Of a DNA stretch of 64,000 nucleotides, positions 26,201-38,348 are shown piece after piece. The stretch spans positions 17,900,156 to 17,964,155 of the forward strand of contig NC_052673.1 in assembly GCF_016802725.1 (NCBI RefSeq), given 5' to 3'. Made by a program: the position numbers and the translations under genes. The notes beneath the pieces were generated by a model. The model was not told the origin of the DNA, made no database searches, and saw only the letters and a list, made by a program, of their open reading frames with translations. The first letter of the stretch is position 1. Each line of letters begins with the position of its first letter. Source of the stretch: Solenopsis invicta (Eukaryota > Arthropoda > Insecta > Hymenoptera > Formicidae).

Positions 26201-27403
26201 TAATAAGAACAAAACAAAATTACAGAAAAGAGATGTGTATAGTATCGAGCAGAACACGACACGACACGTGTGTTTCTCACAAATTGCACCCTGTATACAT
26301 AGTTCGCACAATGATCTGTTCCTATTTTGGAATCAGTTTTTTCGAATTTGCCAAGAATGTATATCTACAGATTCTATATGAGAATATATATAGAAAAAAA
26401 AAAACTGGACATGAAATATAAAGTATTGAAATCTAGTTCTGGAATTGTTAACCCTTTCGACCAAAGCGTGATTTTCCGGGGGTGGGCCGAAATGCGCGTC
26501 GACTCTGTCGCACCCCCGGAAATCGATCCCCCTTCGAACCAGGCAGCCTAATAGAAGCTTTTGTTCTTTCACGCGATCAGATAGCGTGGATGTACGATAT
26601 CTGCTCATGTTTTGTGCATCGAGAAATAGAAATAGCTCCATTAGAGAGAAGGTTACTTTTGTGGGAGAGAGAGAGGGAGAGAATGAGAGCGGAAACGCGT
26701 ACGTGAAATACGCACGTGAGGGTGACAAACGTTTGGCTAAAAGATCCGATAGAGGCACGAATCGGGTTGAAATTAATCATTATCTTTATATTTGAAACTA
26801 TAAACGTATGCACACATACATCACACGTGCGTTATTATATTTTTCATTACTTTTAATTAATATGACATTTTTCTTTTTCAAAATAATTGAAACTAGACGT
26901 TTATTTTGAGAAGTTTACAAAATATTGAACTCAATTTAAGTTCTATTATTAAAGTTCGAAAGGTTGGTAAATTATTTTATTAATTTTTAATAAGAATTAC
27001 TGTCCCACCAAGTCGAACATTTGATAGCTTCGATTCAGTTTTAATTTTAATCCGATTTTTACCCTCTGCACGCGCCGTTTTACGAGAGAGCATCTCACCT
27101 TCACGTGACGAATCTCGAGAAAGTGAATAGAAAAAAAATGGCCGAACGGAATTAATATTTAAAAAAAAGTATAGGCGGCAAAGAGGTATGTTAACGCGGA
27201 AAAAAAACCACGCGCTTTCTCTCTGGCGCTCGCTGCCGGCGGGAAGCGATAAGAAAAAGAATTTAAGAGAGGGAAAGACCGAAACGACATTCAAAATCGC
27301 ATGTACACGAGCTTTGCGACTCTGAACTCTGCTCGCAACAGAAATTATAGATATAGATATATACACATATTATACCGTCACACACTGAACACAACAGCAC
27401 AGC

Positions 27404-27471
27404 CACAACCACCACCACCACCACCACTACGACTACCACTACCACTACCACTACCACTACCACTACCACAC
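27404..27471. repeat. (CCA)n / (CCACTA)n repeat
   Basis: CCA triplets pass into six CCACTA-type hexamers. Frames through it give poly-Pro or poly-Val, which explains the apparent open frames here. Confidence 0.9.
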
Positions 27472-29481
27472 CCACGCACATCCATATATAAATATATATA
27501 TTTATACATATACATCTATATATTATATAAACTTATATTACATCTCTACGAATACGAGAGGGTACTCTTCTCACTCACTCTTATGTAACTATCACACCGG
27601 TGTACACGCTGTAGGAGTATATGTGGGACGCCTGTATGTGTGTCTAGAACTATCATCTGCTTCACAAATTCTCTGTTCGCGAGGAACACACACTTGACGA
27701 TCACGCCGCTTCTCGTCGTATCGCGGATTTACGTCATCGCCCGTGTAATTATCGCGTCCGTTTGTCCCATTGACGAGCCGATGCGCTTTCATCCTCTGAT
27801 AATGCACTTGTGCGAATTTCAGAACAATAATTTGCAAACTTGTCGAGCCACGGCGTAATTGTTTGACGACAAAGCTGTTTGCCAGTTTGTTTCGATACAA
27901 TTCAGCATGATAATTAAGACCTTTAGTGTTAAACTTTGCATTAAACAGCGCTAAATATGCATGAAGAACACGCATTAAAGTCTCTAGAAGCACTTAAGAT
28001 CTCGGCGCACTTAGCGGGATTCATCCAGGTTTTTATTAATTTAAACTTTTATTAGATCGACGTGATTTGCAATAAGCGCAGCGCAGGATGAAAAGCGAAT
28101 TTTCCTCAGGCAGTTTCTGAAACGTTGCACGGGAATCGCAACGGAGATGCATTTTCGAGCGGTCGATAGAGGCGAAGCAGCGAGCGTGAATCGGTAACAT
28201 TAATCCCAGAAGTATCGAGCTTTCTTTACGGACATTGCGCTACTAGATTCTTTTTGTTTTCTTTTATCTTTCGATAGTGATTGCTGTGATGAGATATTTC
28301 CCTTCTGGAAACCTCGAGGTTTGCGGTCTGCACGTGTTTGCATCTGTAAGAATTAATATCGAAGCATTTCGAGCAGTAACGACGTCGGAAGCTGCGACGA
28401 AACTTTCCTCGCGGTTCTCGCACGAACTTGCTACTTCTGGGATTGAAGGCGACAAATTTACAGGGGATAGGTCACGGTTAGGGGAAAGAAATATAAGAGG
28501 GAGGAAAGAGTAATAAAGATGATAAAAAGAAACGATATACACACTCATCGAGCGCCGCTAGTAAAAGACATGGTAGGCTATTATTATCGCTAAATAGTCG
28601 CTAGCCGATATAGTGATGTAGTTTATTCTTTAGAGTTATTTTAAGTTCTTAATTATATATACGAGAGGAAAGGGAAGAAGTGGTTATACTATAAACCGAC
28701 TACTATCGTATCACATTACACACTGTAACACGTCGATTATAATGACAAGAATATTTACCTGTGCATATTGACATATTATGGAGTCACATCATTAAAACAT
28801 ATACTACTCAATATATATATATATATATCCAGCGTCAGCGACTCGATTCATTGACACCCACACCATATACCATGGCATAATTTCGATAACTCGGAAACAG
28901 AACAATCAATCTTAAAAGCTTTTTTTGTATTCTTTCTGATCTTTATATTTTTATATTTTGTTATGTTGCAACTACACTACATAAATAGTTACCGGAAGGT
29001 AATTTTGATGCAGACAAATGATAGATTTTAATAACAGATTACGAGGAACAGATGCGTCACACTTTCACAAGTAAATGAATTATTATTTTATGGATTATGT
29101 TATATACAGTGCGTGCAAGAATCTATCGCGCTTCATTTCGTATATAGTCTTTAATCGATTTAAAATTGTGCTTTCAAGAGACATCTAAATTGAATAATCC
29201 TCTTTGTACTTCAGCTTTTTAATATCTCTATTAAACTAGCCTCTCTCACCAACGCAAAATATTTTAAAATTAAGTGTTAATTAGCTGCTAATTTGATGCT
29301 AAGATTCGATGCTACAGAATTTAGAAGCCAAGAGAGATTGTCTTAAAAACTCTTAGGGGCAAATTTGGTACTAAAAAATTCAGCTCTGTCTATTCATTTT
29401 TGTTTTCTTTTTCTTTATCGCTGACACAGAATAAGATAAGCGTCGCGATGTTTCAAACTATAAAGAAATTTTATAACTCAC

Positions 29482-29525
29482 CGGACCGATGCGCAGCAGC
29501 GGAGTTGTAACACAGCTACATCAAT
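29482..29525 (-). other. 44-bp exon-like block, left arm
   Basis: On the - strand this block lies between ctttacag and gtgagtt, just as in the right arm. The splice-site bases are conserved between the diverged arms. It may be an exon of an unidentified, perhaps non-coding, transcript. Confidence 0.35.
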
Positions 29526-29604
29526 CTGTAAAGTGCATATAAATCTAAATTATAACAGCGTCCAAAATAATAGACGTGACATTTACCTCAATTTTGAAAG
29601 TAAC

Positions 29605-29804
29605 GCAGTGAGAAAAAAATTGTTAACTTAACTACGTTTTTTTAATTGAATAAATTTCTTCAATTTAAGTATTTATGTATTTCAATTTCTGTAGCAATCT
29701 TTCAAGCATTTGTACATTTAAATTGAATATATAAATATTTGAAAGAAAGAAATTTAATCAAATTAGAAAATTTAATCAAGTTAATAATTTTTTTTTTTAA
29801 GTAC
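29605..29804. mobile_element. MITE-like TIR element in left arm
   Basis: About 200 bp that folds back on itself. It starts GCAGTGAGAAAAAAATTG and ends with a diverged inverse (..ttaataattttttt..aagtac). The ends and the TTAACTT-type subterminal motif resemble the element at 57,583-57,774. It sits in the intron-like segment of the left arm, and its mirror is in the right arm. Confidence 0.55.
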
Positions 29805-31110
29805 GGGTAATATTAATATATAATATAAATAATGTTACTCACCACAGGGTTGTTCCGCCGTTGCCCGATGCTTGTCCCAAGCATCCGCCTCCTCTTGGAT
29901 CCCAATGCACAGCACAACACTCGCGAACGAGATCACTTACAATCGCGCGCTAATTATCAAAGCAACGCGCGACACTTTGTCAACGGAATTGTCCCGGCGA
30001 AACAACACTACGTAGCGAAAGGAATACACGATCGCGCGAGAATGTGATCCATATCCATATTCCGTCGGAACATTTTACCGTCGCATACGAAAACTCGGAA
30101 GTAGCTCCGAGTATAAAATTCGTTTGACAGCGACGCGTTAACCGGACAGAGCCGCGGTTATTCACCGGGTCATCTTAACCTTTATGCCGTCCCGCAAGAA
30201 CAATGCGCGCGAACGAACGACACGAACGCTGCAACGAATGGAGCTCGCGGCGAGAGAGGTTGACCGTCGCTAACTTCACGCCATTACACCATCCCTCAAG
30301 AGAGCGAGAGAGAGAGAGAGAAAGTTCTAACGCGCCCGTAGCTATCTAGCCATCTCAGGGCGATGACTATTTCGTACGAACATTCACGGTACACGAAAAT
30401 GAGATTGTATCATTGTGCATGTACATGTAAGGAGAATCGGTCGCGAAAAAACATCCGTTGCGAAGTAAACACGGAGTGGTCACCTTCGCACGCGCGTCAG
30501 TCGCCCGGCACACGGCGAAGAGTCAACACACACGTCTCAACACAATCGTCGTCTTACACAACAGTCATTTCACCCCATGTCACCGCACGTAACGCTCGCG
30601 AACTGTGGCTGTGAGATACACGCGGCGAGATGTCCGCCAAAATGCGTTGTGCGTAGCCGCTACACCATACCACCGCCGCGCCGGCCGGATGGCCCATCGA
30701 CTACTGACCCGTCGACTGCGGCCCGTCGCTCGTCAACCGTCGAAATACGCATATCGCGGCGGCTCCTGGGTCGGACGGTCGTCGTACGTGTGTCGGAATC
30801 CAGCTTCCTGCGGATCTATCTACCGCGATGAAACACGAAATCGATCCGCGATCCACCACACGTCCACCCACCGTCGCCCGCGATGCTTCGCTACTAGAGC
30901 AGCGCCGCGTACCGCCGAATTGTCGTCGAACGATTCCGCGACGTACAAATCTGCGATCGGTAACATGTGCATTTTCCAGGGAGAAATTTTTTCTAGTCAA
31001 AAAAATTACACATTTTTTTTCTTTCCAATAAGCACGTCGCAGCTTTTCGATTTACGTTAACCCTGCTGTTTGTTTCGAACTTTTACTATACGATCGTATT
31101 GTTTGACTCC

Positions 31111-31219
31111 ATTATTTATCTGCAATGTTTATTGAGGAAACTAATTCTATAAAATTCTAATTTCTATTCCTAATTGCTTTTCTACGAGAAGATTGTTTGG
31201 TTTTTATCTTTTTGATCAC
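31111..31219. other. Spacer of the large inverted repeat
   Basis: About 110 bp of AT-rich sequence that does not pair between the arms. It would be the loop of the hairpin if transcribed across, or the central shared region of two head-to-head copies. Confidence 0.7.
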
Positions 31220-32543
31220 ATTGAATCAAAAGGTATGATCGCACAGTAAAAGTTCGAAGCGAACAGCAGAATTAATGTGAATAGAAAAACTGCGACGTGC
31301 TCGTTGGAGATGTGTACCTACATTTTTTCCTGGAAAAAAATTTCTTTCTGGAAAATGTACACGTTACCGATCGTAGATCCATGACGTTGCGGATCAATTG
31401 CGGCGTCAATTCGACGACGCGGGGCGCTGCACTAGTAGTGAAGTATCGCTGGCGGCGGCGGCGGGTGGATGTGCGGTGGATCGCGGTTTTGTGTTGCGTT
31501 TCATCGCGGTAGGTAGATCCGTAGGAAGCGGGATTCCGACACACGTGTGTCAATCGTGCGACAAGAAGCCGTCGCGATATACGTATTTCGCCGGCCGACA
31601 AGCAACGGGCCGCAGTCGACGGATCAGCAGTCGATGGGCCGCCCGCCGGCCGGCGCGACGATGCAATGGCGTAATGGCTACGCAACACATTTTGGCGGGC
31701 ATCTTATCGCGTGTATCTCACAGGCACAGTTTGTGAGTGTTCTGTGCTGTGACATAGAGTGAAATGACTGTTGCGTAAGGCGACGATTGTCCTGAGACGT
31801 GTGTGTTGACTCTTCGCCGTGTGCCGGGCGACTGACGCGCGTGCGAGGGTGACCACTCCGTGTTTACTTCGCAACGGATGTTTTTTCGCGACCGATTCTC
31901 CTTACATGTACATATACAATGATACAATCTCATTTTCGTGTACCGTGAATGTTCGTACGAAATAGTCATCGCCCTGAGATGGCTAGATAGCTACGGGCGC
32001 GTTAGAACTTTCTCTCTCTCTCTCTCGCTCTCTTGAGGGATGGTGTAATGGCGTGAAGTTAGCGACGGTCAACCTCTCTCGCCGCGAGCTCCGTTGCGTC
32101 GAACGACGATTCGTTGCAGCGTTCGTGTCGTTCGTTCGCGCGCATTGTTCTTGCGGGACGGCATAAAGGTTAAGATGACCCGGTGAATAACCGCGGCTCT
32201 GTCCGATTAACGCGTCACTGTCAAACGAATTTTATACTCGGAGCTACTTCCGAGTTTTCGTGTGCGACGGTAAAATGTTCTGATGGAATATGGATATGGA
32301 TCACATTCTCGCGCGATCGTGTATTCCTTTCGCTACGTAGTGTTGTTTCGCAGGGACAATTCCGTTAACAAAGTGTCGCGCGTTGCTTTGATAATTAGCG
32401 CGCGATTGTAATTGATCTCGTTCGCGAGTGTTGTGCTGTGCATTGGGATCCAAGAGGAGGCGGATGCTTGGGACAAGCATCGGGCAACGGCGGAACAACC
32501 CTGTGGTGAGTAACATTATTTATATTATATATTAATATTACCC

Positions 32544-32742
32544 GTACTTAAAAAAAAATTATTAACTTGACTAAATTTTTCAATTTGATTGAATTTCTTT
32601 CTTGCAAATATTTATATATTCAATTTAAATGTACAAATGCTTGAAAGATTGCTAAAGAAATTGAACTACATAAATACTTAAATTGAAGAAATTTATTCAA
32701 TTTAAAAAAACGTAGTCGAGTTAACAATTTTTTTCTCACTGC
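32544..32742. mobile_element. MITE-like TIR element in right arm
   Basis: Mirror copy of 29,605-29,804, ending ..tttttttctcactgc. Presence of the same element at the same place in both arms means it was already there when the inverted duplication formed. Confidence 0.55.
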
Positions 32743-32821
32743 GTTACTTTCATAATTGAGGTAAATGTCACGTTTATTATTTTGAACGCTGTTATAATTT
32801 GGATTTATATGCACTTTACAG

Positions 32822-32865
32822 ATTGATGTAGCTGTGTTACAACTCCGCTGCTGCGCATCGGTCCG
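32822..32865 (+). other. 44-bp exon-like block, right arm
   Basis: Flanked by ctttacag (ends 32821) and gtgagt (from 32866) on the + strand. An upstream donor gtgagt at 32506 would define a 316-bp intron. Identical organisation to the left arm. Confidence 0.35.
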
Positions 32866-33245
32866 GTGAGTTATAAAATTTCTTTACAGTTTGAAACATC
32901 GCGACGCTTATCTTATTCCGTGTCAGCGATAAAAAAAAGGAAACAAAAATGAATGGCGAGGCAAAGCTGAATTTTAGTACCAAATTTACCCCTAATTTTT
33001 TAAGACTATCTAATCTAATTAGCACTTATTCCAATGTATTTATTGATTTACATGGTGAATATTTTTTTTATTGCGAAAAGAGGCTGACTTAATGTTAAGC
33101 TAGCCTTATCCAATTTTTTAAAATTTTCTGTTAAACGTTTCGAGTACCTAATTTCGGACTTCAGCATCCAATTAGCAACTAATTAACACTTCATTTTTAA
33201 ATATTTTAAAATTAATTTTGCGCTGGTGGGAGGCTACTTTAACAG

Positions 33246-34784
33246 GGGTCTTTTTGATACTAGATCTGCTTCTACGATCAAAAACTTCTTTTTACAATTT
33301 TTTAATTTAGCATTAAATATCTTTTAAATTTGACATCGAAACCTCGCGGGAGCAAGTTCTGTTTAAATTAATGATGGTTGAGCTAATTCCGAGATATTAG
33401 TAGAGCAGGTGAATAGGTTTTTGGCGGGTGAATCGCATTGAAAATTTAAGGACTTGGCTTACTGGCTTAACATACCTCGACTTATTTGACCTATTCACTC
33501 TTTCACGCTTCTACTGTATATACATACATATTTCCGACGTGAGTCTTTAATCTTAATTCGTCTCACCCACCAATACCATTCACCCGTCTCAATTATACTA
33601 TATACTAGCTACTCTGAAATACATTTTGCAGCGATTGTGTAATTGCGATCGCTGCGAAAAACAGCGCTCGCCGAGAAAATCGGCAACAGATCTACGAGAT
33701 ATATCGGGCACTATACAATTACACTTTAAATTTTTCAACAAAATAATTTGTATACTCCAATAATTGTACGCTGTTATGCGCGTGTGACAGCGTCGTTAGA
33801 AAAATAACTGCATTCCTTGCAGTTTCTTCTTTTGCTTTATTTTATTTCTCTTCCATCTCGTTTGACACCGTTCAATACGTTCTGTTATACGATAACTCTC
33901 ATGTTATATAAATATACGTAACGGTGTCCAGTTTAATGAGATTTAATCGTAGATTAATTGCGATATGCATACTTTCTCTTTCTTTCGAAGTATTTCCGTG
34001 TCCTCTTAAGAGAATTTCTTTTACGACTGATTCACGCGACTGAAGTGAAGTTACATTTTCCTCGTTATACCTGTCCGCCGCAATTACAGCGACATTTGAT
34101 ACAAAGGTAATTCCTTTTCGATCTTATTATGTCTCTTGTGATTTCTTTTTCTTCCTCGTTATCTGCGATTGTCTCTCTCATTTATCTCAAAAAGGATTTC
34201 TCTTTCCCTTTGCGAGGAAAAATTTCCCTGCTTCGTTAATACACGTCTCAGGAATAATCATGTAATACGAGCCTTAAATCGATCACAAGCGCGCGCGTAC
34301 ATTCTTGCTCGAGATACGAATCTCCGCGTCATCTGACTCATCCGGGCGACCTCTTTTTTTTTCCTTTGCATTTCCGACGACCGACCGTGGCGAATTGATC
34401 GCGCGGCGCGCGAAATAACGCGGGGGAAGCCGCGCGAAGCCGCGCGATTATAAACCTAGCGCGGCGGGTACCCTATACGGTGTGCACCCTCGTCGTCTCT
34501 CTTTCTCTCTCTCCGCAAGGATGCATAAAACCGGCGCGAAAGTTTATGCAACGTGGTCGCGATAAATTGCGGCCGATAAGGCGCGCGTATATCACCGCAT
34601 GGCGGAGCAAACACGCGCTCCACCGCCTTCGCAATTTTCACGAACGAACGAACTGCCGACGTAATTGCCGCAAATTCGCGCACGCGGTTATCGTGCTATG
34701 CACTTTGTGCATCCCCGCCGTGCACGCGTGCCATGCCGCGCGAATCGCATCGCCTCGAATTTCGCGAATTTCGCGCGATATGCC

Positions 34785-34834
<50 letters not shown>

Positions 34835-36798
34835 TTGAACGCCGGACACAAAATAACGGCAACTGCACCCGCTAAAAAGGTATATTTAACGACCGATGCA
34901 CTCGACGGACGTGTGTGCATGCGAAACATGCGGCGCGTTTTGTAACACAGTGAAAATTGATCGCCGGCACGTGAAATATCAGAGGGAATAGAGAAGCTTT
35001 GCAATCTCCAAAAAGGGAAATTATTTTCGATCTCGGTGAAAATAATGCTGCTGAAAAAAACGGGAAGCCGGCGCGAAATAACGCCGTTTCGATGACGCAA
35101 TGCAACGTGATCGTTCACGATACCGCTGCATTTTAAACACTGGGATACTTTGCATCCCGCGTGACGTTAATACAGTCTTCGTTCGCGAGGAAGCGTGACG
35201 ATACACTTTCCATCGCACCGACGTTGTCACCGACGGACGTATCGCTGACAATGAGAGGAGATCAATCCCGGATTAACGAGAGGAAGTTGAACAGTCATAG
35301 GATTCAGTTGAAAAGAATATCCCACCGGACAGATCGATCGTCCACACAGATCACACGGGCCACATGGATCAACATCTCTTCACATACGCACGATCAGATC
35401 CCAGCGCAAAACCGAGACACGAGCCGGGGCGGCGAACGAACGGCGAACGAGCTGCCTGCTGGCTCGCCAAGGCCTTTCGCAAACAAAAAAGAACGAAAAT
35501 AATGCGATCTTGATAACGGGTCGCTTGAAATAGAGCTGCTTGGGCATGCGATCGATTTGCATGCTTATAGAGTGGCCAGTAGTTTCGCTAGATCCTTTGC
35601 ATTTCGTGAGCATGCGCACGTTTCTCTGAACTTGAGCATCTTGTAACGTCGTGTAACGATGAGACGACGGCGAGCAACGGTGAATTCTGCCAAATGAGCT
35701 TTTCCAGCAAATCCAGCTTTCGTTTACTCTCCTTTGTCCTGTGCCACTTTGACGATGTCTTCTCTTGTTTTAATTAGTTTGCAAGCGGAAGGAAAGCTAG
35801 GAAATTCATTGACATCTCGTTTCAGCAAGTAGTCTTTCTAGGACTGTTCGATAAAAATATATTTTAAAAGGCTGCGCTTTACACATTTATTTTATACTTA
35901 TTCCATAAATATATATAGTGTTATATTTTTATCGCGAAAAGTGTAACTTTAAAAAATGTTTGTACGTATGGAGTCATAGACAAACGAAATGTACTAGTTG
36001 TAACAGATAGGAAAAGATAAATAGAGATGTAAGTAAAGGCGCATGAAAAGTAGTTGCGATCGCGGATGGGAGAAAGAAGGAGGGAGGGGAAGTACAAGAA
36101 TTTCCAGAGGCAGGTGTTACATTAAAAATTGACGTAAGTAATGTATTTTTCATATTTACAAGAGTTAATAAGTATATAAGTCTAATCAGGGTAAGTCTCG
36201 AGTACTCGTACATATGTGTATGTGTATGTTGCGCTTGTAAAAATATAAAGCGCGTTTTTTCAAAACGTAATTATCCCATCGATATCGCTTCAAGACCCGC
36301 GTCCCCGGAGATTGCGGTAATCCCGCCTCCGAAGATCCCAAGCTTAGCTACCGTGTATAAGTTTAATGTCTACTTGCGTACCATTGCTGCAATTCAATAT
36401 CGCGATGCGATTACCGTCGTCGCCAAATGCGATCCGCTCCCCGTAAATCATCCTCATCGACGCAACGAGTACATTTTGAAAGAACGCCTCGGTTAAAGAT
36501 GCTTTCACTGAAAGCGATTAATCTTCAAGAACGTCTTCGGATTCTGATAGGCCTCCAGCTCGATAAAAAAAAAAGACAAAAAAAAACAATTAGACCTTTC
36601 GTCGACGAGAACGAAAGTTTGCGCTGCGTAGAAAAATGCGGGGCGCTCGCGCAGTCTCTGTCTACTTTATGTGGAAGCGTCGATCTTAATTCCTGCGAGA
36701 ACAAACTTTTCGGGAACGGCGCTTGCAAGAGAATTCGTAACTCTCGAGTCTTATTAACTTGATAGAAAGAATTCTAAACGCGTTTAATTTTTCTGGTA
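33246..36798. other. Intergenic region, no gene recognised
   Basis: Mixed AT-rich sequence with a GC-richer island at about 34,380-35,480. Open frames there are explained by composition and by the (GA)n tract. No homology was recognised on either strand. Confidence 0.5.
34789..34833. repeat. (GA)n microsatellite
   Basis: About 18 GA units with one interruption. It produces spurious Arg-Glu or Ser-Leu frames. Confidence 0.9.
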
Positions 36799-36804
36799 TT
36801 TATT
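36799..36804 (-). terminator. stum: Candidate stum polyadenylation signal
   Basis: TTTATT on the + strand gives AATAAA on the - strand, about 1.26 kb beyond the stum stop. Variants of the ATTAAA type lie nearer (for example about 37,678 and 37,234), so the real site is uncertain. Confidence 0.3.
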
Positions 36805-38067
36805 TGCTTCAGTCAATAGCGTCGTTAAAAAATGATGCCAATTATTCTAGAAATCATTTTTTTTTTTTTTTTTTTTATGAAATACAATATATTTAGTATC
36901 TTATATAATATATAATAATTTAAAAAAATATGTCGAGTAATATACAAGCACCATAATTCTAATTTTGAGAAAATAAAACAGAGACTTTACAAGCAACCTG
37001 CAAGAGAATCTCGGTGATACTTTCTTTCGAGAAGTGTCTCATTGAATTGAAGATTTTAATTAAATAACACACTAAGCCGCGCGAGAGAAAAAGTTTTTTG
37101 ATATGAGATTCGTAACTTATACTTAGAGATTCTATTATTAACCTCGCGATAAAAAAAATTCTCTTTCCTTTCAAGAACAGCGAGGATTAAATGATGAAAG
37201 GAAAAAGGCACCAGACAAGGCTATCAAATCGTTTTAATAATTTACGATCTTTTTTAGAACTTTCGCACGGCTTAACATGTTATCGTAAGTTTTTTAATTA
37301 AATCTTTACTCTCCGTCGTGACTCGATCGTAGCCGAGAAATTGTTCTTATCGACTAATTGTCTTCACAAATATTTAACGTTTGTACGAGATGCTTATATT
37401 CGTGTCAACGGTACAATTTTTTTCATACGACGATAGTCTTCAACTCGGAATGACCGATATTAAGGGAAGTAACGCGAAGACTTGTCGAACGAGATAGAAA
37501 ATATTTTTAGATAATTGGAGGACGCTCTCCTCTTCATTAAAAATCCATCATCGCGCTCTCTCCATCCCTCGCAAGGCCTGACTCGGCACGCCGGGCAGGG
37601 GAGCTGACTCACCCCCTCTGGCTTCAGGATCGTTGTGAGCAGCCTCCGAATCCTTGACCCGCTTGTACTTCCCTGTAATTTAATGCATTTTATATGTTGC
37701 GTTATACATTCTAGGAGTTCTATGTTACATTCCAGTTTACAGAATTCAAAACTTTTACTCGGTTTGCAAAAAACTAAAAATTGATAACAGTCCTTCAGAA
37801 ATAACTTGCGATCAGTTGTTTGAAATAAATATAAATTTCTCTCTCAAAATATTTTCAAAAATAATTTTGTTATATTTTCCCTCTTTTGATTATAAAAAGT
37901 ATAATTACATGAAATATAATTATATTTTTTCAATCAAAGTGTAACAAAAAATAATATTTAAATATATAATACTTTATAAGAAAGGATAATGCTTACAATC
38001 TACACTAAACAAAATAAATGTAGATAGCTGTTTTTATACAGCGATATGATTTTATATTATTTGATGC
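36805..38067 (-). other. stum: Probable stum 3' UTR
   Basis: AT-rich sequence directly after the stum stop codon, with no coding signal. The extent depends on which polyadenylation signal is used. Confidence 0.4.
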
Positions 38068-38348
38068 TTATTGCGAATAAATACTTTGAATAATTCGGTA
38101 AGCGGCCAATTTGCTATAAGTAGAATGCTCACTGGCTAAGCGGACCATGGTGACGCCCCACCAAATGCTCCAGCCCCATCCGACGAGGCAGAACAGAACG
38201 GTGAACAGTTGGCCCACACCCACGATAAGATTGACCACACCCACGATAAGATTGACGATAAATGCACCGAGTCGTGATTTCACTCCGGCAACGGCGGAAA
38301 ATCTCGGCTGTCCGGTGCACAGGTTGAACAAGCCGCTCCAAACGGTTC
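38068..38348 (-). CDS. stum: stum (SPEC3 domain), terminal exon
   Basis: Last coding exon: acceptor acctag at 38350-38349, stop TAA at 38068-38070. It begins TVWSGLFNLCTGQPRF and then carries the second hydrophobic segment of the SPEC3 domain, ending LFTVLFCLVGWGWSIWWGVTMVRLA. The VGWxxSIxWGxxM signature is shared with human STUM and Drosophila Stum. The tail after the membrane domain is short (about 20 residues). Stum is a two-segment membrane protein, and in Drosophila it is needed in proprioceptive neurons that sense joint angle. Inside the hydrophobic segment VNLIVGV occurs twice in a row, encoded by a perfect 21-bp tandem duplication (38214-38255). As remembered, the family has only one unit, so this protein would be seven residues longer there. 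Confidence 0.95.
38214..38255 (-). repeat. stum: 21-bp tandem duplication inside stum membrane segment
   Basis: Two perfect, adjacent 21-bp units (38214-38234 and 38235-38255) encode VNLIVGV twice. Frame is kept, lengthening the second hydrophobic segment by seven residues, roughly two helical turns. Units are identical, so the event is recent or is an assembly or allelic artefact. Confidence 0.9.

Larger units (their letters stand above)
18054..29227. other. Intergenic region or extended sm 3' UTR, no gene recognised
   Basis: About 11 kb with no recognisable coding exon on either strand. Many open frames are short and biased in composition. The stretch around 19,000-24,100 is less AT-rich than the introns and holds several UGUANAUA-type hexamers and AATAAA sites. 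That fits a long 3' UTR of sm, but sequence alone cannot show it. Simple repeats are listed separately. Confidence 0.5.
29228..31110 (-). repeat. Left arm of ~4-kb imperfect inverted repeat
   Basis: This segment is the reverse complement, at high but imperfect identity, of 31,220-33,245. Landmarks that pair include the 71-codon open frames at 29832-30047 (+) and 32301-32516 (-), the 83-codon frames at 30363-30614 (+) and 31718-31969 (-), a CT/GA tract, and splice-like sites. Substitutions are scattered and there are indels, for example about 16 bp near 30,240 and extra sequence of roughly 130 bp near 33,020-33,160 in the right arm. The arms are therefore diverged copies and not an assembly mirror. 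No transposase or other known protein was recognised. The strand shown is that of the exon-like structure inside the arm. Confidence 0.9.
31220..33245 (+). repeat. Right arm of ~4-kb imperfect inverted repeat
   Basis: Mirror copy of 29,228-31,110. On the + strand it shows an exon-like order running outward from the centre: a GC-rich 5' part (about 31,380-32,505) ending at a gtgagt donor, an AT-rich 316-bp intron-like segment with a small TIR element, then a 44-bp exon-like block (32822-32865) between ttacag and gtgagt. Similarity to the left arm fades after about 33,245. No reading frame is clearly protein-coding. Confidence 0.9.

Noticed and set aside
27263..27588. Open frames with poly-Val and poly-Pro runs
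   Set aside because: Direct translations of the CCA/CCACTA simple repeat.
29832..32516. 71- and 83-codon open frames occurring as near-identical pairs in the two palindrome arms, at first sight a conserved small protein
   Set aside because: Their similarity comes from the inverted duplication. They run against the splice-like direction of the arms and have no recognisable motif.
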